Shown here: in pieces, positions 49,003 to 52,602 of the stretch
How positions within the stretch are numbered: the stretch's first letter is position 1
How the letters are laid out: every line of letters begins with the position of its first letter
From: Winslowiella iniecta
Lineage (GTDB): Bacteria; Pseudomonadota; Gammaproteobacteria; Enterobacterales; Enterobacteriaceae
Length of the DNA: 52,602 nucleotides
Direction of reading: 5' to 3'
Assembly (NCBI RefSeq): GCF_001267535.1
Contig: NZ_JRXE01000002.1
Location: 157,069-209,670 of the forward strand
Notes under the pieces: generated by a model
The model's database searches: none
What the model was told of the DNA's origin: nothing
The model's input: the letters and a program-made list of their open reading frames with translations, nothing else
Made by a program: the position numbers and the translations under genes

Positions 49003-50523
49003 ATGTTATTGCCTTGGCTTATATTTATACCCTTCGTCGGTGGCTTGCTGTGCTGGCAGTGCGAACGCTTTGGCGTAAGAGTGCCGCGCTGGATCGCGCT
49101 GATCACCATGGGGTTAACGCTGGTGCTGTCGCTGCATCTCTGGATGCAGGGTAACTATGCGCTGACTCAGGCAGCAGGTTTGCCGCAGTGGCAATCTGAA
49201 TTCTCCGCCTCGTGGATCCCACGTTTCGGCATCAGTTTCCATCTGGCACTCGACGGTCTGTCGCTGCTGATGGTAGTGCTGACCGGCCTGCTGGGGTTGA
49301 TGGCGGTACTCTGTTCGTGGAAAGAGATTGAGAACAATCAGGGCTTCTTCTACCTTAACCTGATGTGGATTCTGGGCGGCGTGATCGGCGTGTTCCTTGC
49401 CATCGACCTGTTCCTGTTCTTCTTCTTCTGGGAAATGATGCTGGTGCCGATGTACTTCCTCATCGCGCTCTGGGGTCATAAAGCCTCCGACGGTAAAACC
49501 CGTATTACCGCGGCCACCAAGTTCTTCATCTATACCCAGGCAAGTGGTCTGGTGATGCTGATTGCGATTCTTGGCCTGGTATTTGTTCACTACAATGCCA
49601 CCGGTGTCTGGACGTTCAACTATGAACTGCTGCTGAAGACGCCAATGTCACACGGAGTGGAATACCTGCTGATGCTCGGCTTCTTTATCGCCTTTGCGGT
49701 AAAAATGCCGGTGGTGCCGTTGCACGGCTGGTTGCCGGATGCGCATAGCCAGGCACCGACCGCCGGTTCGGTCGACCTTGCAGGCATCCTGTTGAAGACC
49801 GCCGCTTATGGCCTGCTTCGTTTCAGCCTGCCGCTGTTTCCGAATGCGTCCGCTGAGTTCGCACCGATTGCCATGTGGCTGGGTATTATTGGTATCTTCT
49901 ACGGCGCGTGGATGGCGTTCTCGCAGACCGATATCAAACGTCTGATTGCATACACCTCAGTATCCCATATGGGCTTTGTGCTGATTGCCATCTATACCGG
50001 CAGCCAGCTGGCTTACCAGGGCGCGGTGATTCAGATGATTGCTCACGGTCTCTCTGCGGCAGCACTGTTTATCCTGTGCGGTCAGCTGTATGAGCGTCTG
50101 CATACCCGTGATATGCGTCAGATGGGCGGTTTATGGTCGCGCATTAAATGGTTACCGGGTCTGTCACTGTTTTTCGCCGTGGCAAACCTTGGTATGCCAG
50201 GCACCGGTAATTTCGTCGGTGAATTTATGATTCTGGTCGGCAGCTTCCAGGTTGTGCCGGTGATTATCGTTATCGCGACCTTCGGCCTGGTGTTTGCTTC
50301 GGTCTACTCGTTAATCATGATGCAACGGGCTTATTACGGCCCGGCAAAATCCGACAAGCCGCTGAAAGGCATGTCACCGCGCGAATTCCTGATGATTATG
50401 GTGCTGGTGGTTCTGCTGGTGCTGCTGGGGGTTTACCCACAGCCGATTCTGGACACCTCACATGCTGCGATGAGCAATATTCAGCAGTGGTTTACCGCTT
50501 CAATTTCAACTACAAGGCCGTAA
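49003..50523 (+). CDS. nuoM: NuoM, complex I antiporter-like subunit
   Basis: A protein of 506 residues with about 14 helices. Signatures are LFLFFFFWEMMLVPMYFLIA (key Glu), AFAVKMPVVPLHGWLPDAHS (Lys and broken-helix Pro) and FSQTDIKRLIAYTSVSHMGF. A middle proton-pumping subunit. The start MLLPWLIFIPFVGG equals the E. coli start; AAAGGGAAAG lies upstream. Confidence 0.97.
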   Translation: MLLPWLIFIPFVGGLLCWQCERFGVRVPRWIALITMGLTLVLSLHLWMQGNYALTQAAGLPQWQSEFSASWIPRFGISFHLALDGLSLLMVVLTGLLGLMAVLCSWKEIENNQGFFYLNLMWILGGVIGVFLAIDLFLFFFFWEMMLVPMYFLIALWGHKASDGKTRITAATKFFIYTQASGLVMLIAILGLVFVHYNATGVWTFNYELLLKTPMSHGVEYLLMLGFFIAFAVKMPVVPLHGWLPDAHSQAPTAGSVDLAGILLKTAAYGLLRFSLPLFPNASAEFAPIAMWLGIIGIFYGAWMAFSQTDIKRLIAYTSVSHMGFVLIAIYTGSQLAYQGAVIQMIAHGLSAAALFILCGQLYERLHTRDMRQMGGLWSRIKWLPGLSLFFAVANLGMPGTGNFVGEFMILVGSFQVVPVIIVIATFGLVFASVYSLIMMQRAYYGPAKSDKPLKGMSPREFLMIMVLVVLLVLLGVYPQPILDTSHAAMSNIQQWFTASISTTRP

Positions 50524-50529
50524 TTCGCC

Positions 50530-51987
50530 ATGACAATAACTCCTCAACATTTGATCGCGCTGCTACCGCTGTTGATCGTCGGATTGACGGTGGTGGTTGT
50601 GATGCTGTCCATTGCGTGGCGACGCAACCACTTCGTCAACGCAACCTTGACGGTAATCGGTCTTAACCTGGCTCTGCTGTCACTGTTCTTTGTTGGCCAG
50701 GCTGGCCCGATGGATGTCACGCCGTTACTGCGCGTTGACGGATACGCCATGTTCTATACCGGGCTGGTGATACTGGCGAGTCTCGCCACCTGTACTTTTG
50801 CCTATCCCTGGCTGGAGGGCTATACCGATAACCGTGAAGAGTTCTACCTGCTGGTGCTGATTGCCGCACTGGGTGGCGTGGTACTGGCCGGTGCGAACCA
50901 TCTGGCTGCACTGTTTATCGGTATTGAGCTGCTGTCGCTGCCGCTGTTTGGCCTGATTGGTTATGCTTTCCGGCAGAAACGCTCGCTGGAAGCCGCCATC
51001 AAGTACATGATCCTTTCCGCTGCGGCATCGTCGTTCCTGCTGTTTGGCATGGCGCTGGTGTATGCCGATTCCGGTAACCTGAGCTTTGTGGCGCTGGGCA
51101 AAAACCTCAGCGATAACATGCTGCATCAGCCGCTGCTGCTGGCCGGTCTGGGTCTGATGATTGTCGGCCTCGGCTTTAAACTGTCGCTGGTTCCGTTCCA
51201 CCTGTGGACGCCAGACGTCTATCAGGGCGCACCGGCACCGGTCTCCACCTTCCTGGCAACGGCCAGCAAGATCGCCATTTTTGGTGTGGTGATGCGCCTG
51301 TTCCTGTATGCGCCGGTAACCGACAGCGAAGCGGTAAAAACAGTATTGGGCGTGATTGCCTTTGCCTCGATGCTGTTCGGTAACCTGATGGCTATCTCGC
51401 AGAGCAATATCAAGCGTATGCTCGGTTACTCCTCAATCGCTCACCTCGGCTATCTGCTGGTGGCGCTGATTGCGGTGCAGACACATCAGCTGTCGCTGGA
51501 AACCGTCGGTGTTTATCTGGCCGGTTATCTGTTCAGCAGCCTGGGCGCGTTCGGCGTGGTCAGCCTGATGTCCAGCCCGTATCGTGGCCCGGATGCCGAT
51601 TCACTGTACTCTTATCGTGGTCTGTTCTGGCATCGTCCGATTCTGTCGGCGGTGATGACGGTAATGATGCTGTCACTGGCGGGTATTCCGATGACGCTGG
51701 GCTTTATCGGTAAGTTCTACGTGATTGCGGTCGGCGTGAATGCGCACCTGTGGTGGCTGACGGCGGCAGTGGTGCTGGGTAGTGCCATTGGTCTGTACTA
51801 CTATCTGCGTGTTACCGTCAGTCTGTACCTCAGCCCGCCAGAATCACTGCAGCGTGATACCCCGGCCAACTGGGCATTTACCGCTGGTGGTGTGGTGGTA
51901 CTGATTTCGGCGATTCTGGTACTGTTGTTAGGTATCTATCCACAACCGCTGATCAATCTGGTCCAGATGGCACAACCACTCATGTAG
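50530..51987 (+). CDS. nuoN: NuoN, complex I antiporter-like subunit
   Basis: A protein of 485 residues with about 14 helices. Signatures are [20 protein letters not shown] (key Glu), [20 protein letters not shown] and [20 protein letters not shown]. Proximal antiporter-like pump of complex I and the last gene of the operon, starting 6 bp after nuoM. An intrinsic terminator follows. Confidence 0.97.
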   Translation: MTITPQHLIALLPLLIVGLTVVVVMLSIAWRRNHFVNATLTVIGLNLALLSLFFVGQAGPMDVTPLLRVDGYAMFYTGLVILASLATCTFAYPWLEGYTDNREEFYLLVLIAALGGVVLAGANHLAALFIGIELLSLPLFGLIGYAFRQKRSLEAAIKYMILSAAASSFLLFGMALVYADSGNLSFVALGKNLSDNMLHQPLLLAGLGLMIVGLGFKLSLVPFHLWTPDVYQGAPAPVSTFLATASKIAIFGVVMRLFLYAPVTDSEAVKTVLGVIAFASMLFGNLMAISQSNIKRMLGYSSIAHLGYLLVALIAVQTHQLSLETVGVYLAGYLFSSLGAFGVVSLMSSPYRGPDADSLYSYRGLFWHRPILSAVMTVMMLSLAGIPMTLGFIGKFYVIAVGVNAHLWWLTAAVVLGSAIGLYYYLRVTVSLYLSPPESLQRDTPANWAFTAGGVVVLISAILVLLLGIYPQPLINLVQMAQPLM

Positions 51988-52004
51988 CCGTGTTGATTGA
52001 TGCG

Positions 52005-52041
52005 ATAAAAAAATCAGGCTCATCGGGCCTGATTTTTTTTT
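52005..52041 (+). terminator. Intrinsic terminator of the nuo operon
   Basis: AATCAGGC (52012-52019) pairs with GCCTGATT (52027-52034) around a 7-base loop, flanked by an A tract upstream and nine T residues downstream. Confidence 0.92.
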
Positions 52042-52139
52042 AATATTGTATTTTACGCACATTATTAACGCATATCCTTTGTGCTCTTCCAGTCTTCTTG
52101 CTAGTTTGGAACTATCCTCTTCCTTGCCGGAGAAGCCCC

Positions 52140-52602
52140 TTGATAAGATTAATTTTCTTACTGGTGGGTGCTCATCAATTAAAATCCCGCTGGTTATTTC
52201 TCGCATTTCTCGGTTTGTGCTGGATCGCGCTCGGCATGGCGATTCTGTACGATATCGCCAGTGATGGACGACTGTCGGTGCCGCTGGATACGCTGGCCAT
52301 TCTGTTGGTCGTGGAAGGACTGGTAGAAATAGTGGCCGCAATGATTGTCGGTCTGCGCATCTACTGGCCGGGTATCTGGAAAGGTCTGGGATTTATCTTT
52401 ATTGCTTTTCTGGTGTTTGATCTGCCATGGGATAATAATTTCCTTGCCTCAGTGCTGTTTGGCGCGGCGTTCCTCGGCGATGGAATCTTCCGCATTGCCT
52501 CTTCGCTGGTTGTGCGTGGGACGAAGTGGCGGCGGGAAATTATCTTTGGCGTGATTGAAATAGCGCTCAGCATGCTGATTTTCAGTAACTGGCCGTTCCA
52601 TC
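52140..52602 (+). CDS. HdeD-like multi-pass membrane protein (partial, C-terminus cut)
   Basis: An open frame of 154 codons continues past the window edge. It starts at TTG 52140, preceded by GGAGAAG at 7-8 nt; no in-frame ATG lies nearer than 52234. The start reads MIRLIFLLVGAHQLKSRWLF, and about five hydrophobic segments follow (for example FLAFLGLCWIALGMAILYDI, TLAILLVVEGLVEIVAAMIV, GLGFIFIAFLVFDL, LFGAAFLGDGIFRIASSLVV). The repeated two-helix pattern recalls HdeD/DUF308 membrane proteins; a larger C-terminal domain outside the window is possible. Function unknown. Confidence 0.65.
   Translation, partial: MIRLIFLLVGAHQLKSRWLFLAFLGLCWIALGMAILYDIASDGRLSVPLDTLAILLVVEGLVEIVAAMIVGLRIYWPGIWKGLGFIFIAFLVFDLPWDNNFLASVLFGAAFLGDGIFRIASSLVVRGTKWRREIIFGVIEIALSMLIFSNWPFH

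Overview
The window is chromosomal DNA of a gamma-proteobacterium of the order Enterobacterales. Most proteins (PdxB, TruA, AccD, FolC, CvpA, PurF, UbiX, HisJQMP, Pta, AckA, YfbU, YfbV, AlaA, LrhA and all Nuo subunits) read as close relatives of the E. coli proteins as I remember them, and they come in nearly the E. coli order. The departures from that order, the base composition and the GTAG-type REP repeats suggest Erwiniaceae (Pantoea/Erwinia-like). That genus-level call is an inference.

Layout. (1) 1-3802: a tripartite tricarboxylate transporter (tctC-tctB-tctA, minus strand, tctA cut by the window edge) divergent from its two-component system tctD-tctE. (2) 3786-5562: an EamA/DMT exporter divergent from an AraC-type regulator. 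(3) 5644-14955: pdxB, usg-truA, dedA, accD, folC-dedD and the PurR-controlled cvpA-purF, ended by a strong terminator. (4) 15136-17702: an extra LacI-type regulator plus MFS/ACS transporter between purF and ubiX. (5) 17808-21735: ubiX, then the histidine/basic amino acid ABC transporter hisJ-hisQ-hisM-hisP behind a sigma-54 promoter and an NtrC-like site. (6) 21782-24877: yfcH, yfcG, yfcF, yfcD. (7) 24878-25545: an AT-rich block with one small secreted cysteine-containing peptide. (8) 25551-28967: ackA-pta on the minus strand. (9) 29307-32818: yfbV, yfbU, yfbT, an Rpn-type nuclease gene and yfbR. (10) 32989-36157: alaA, a 1-kb non-coding region and lrhA. (11) 36826-51987: the complete 13-gene nuoA-N operon for respiratory complex I, ended by a terminator. 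(12) 52140 to the edge: a truncated multi-pass membrane protein starting with TTG.

How the genes work together. The core is housekeeping metabolism: PLP synthesis, malonyl-CoA, folate polyglutamylation, purine entry, UbiX prenyl-FMN for ubiquinone, acetate overflow by Pta-AckA, and NADH:ubiquinone oxidoreductase. Uptake systems for carboxylates and basic amino acids have visible dedicated regulation. Accessory content is small: the tct locus, the LacI/MFS pair, the small secreted peptide, the Rpn gene and the 3'-end membrane gene.

No CRISPR array, phage, integrase, tRNA or rRNA was seen. The best leads for something under-described are a well-placed internal start inside the Rpn gene (a possible gene-within-gene toxin/antitoxin), a 135-bp palindromic element inside the nuo operon, a REP family with inverted pairing, a small peptide in an AT-rich block, and an unexplained perfect palindrome upstream of nuoA.
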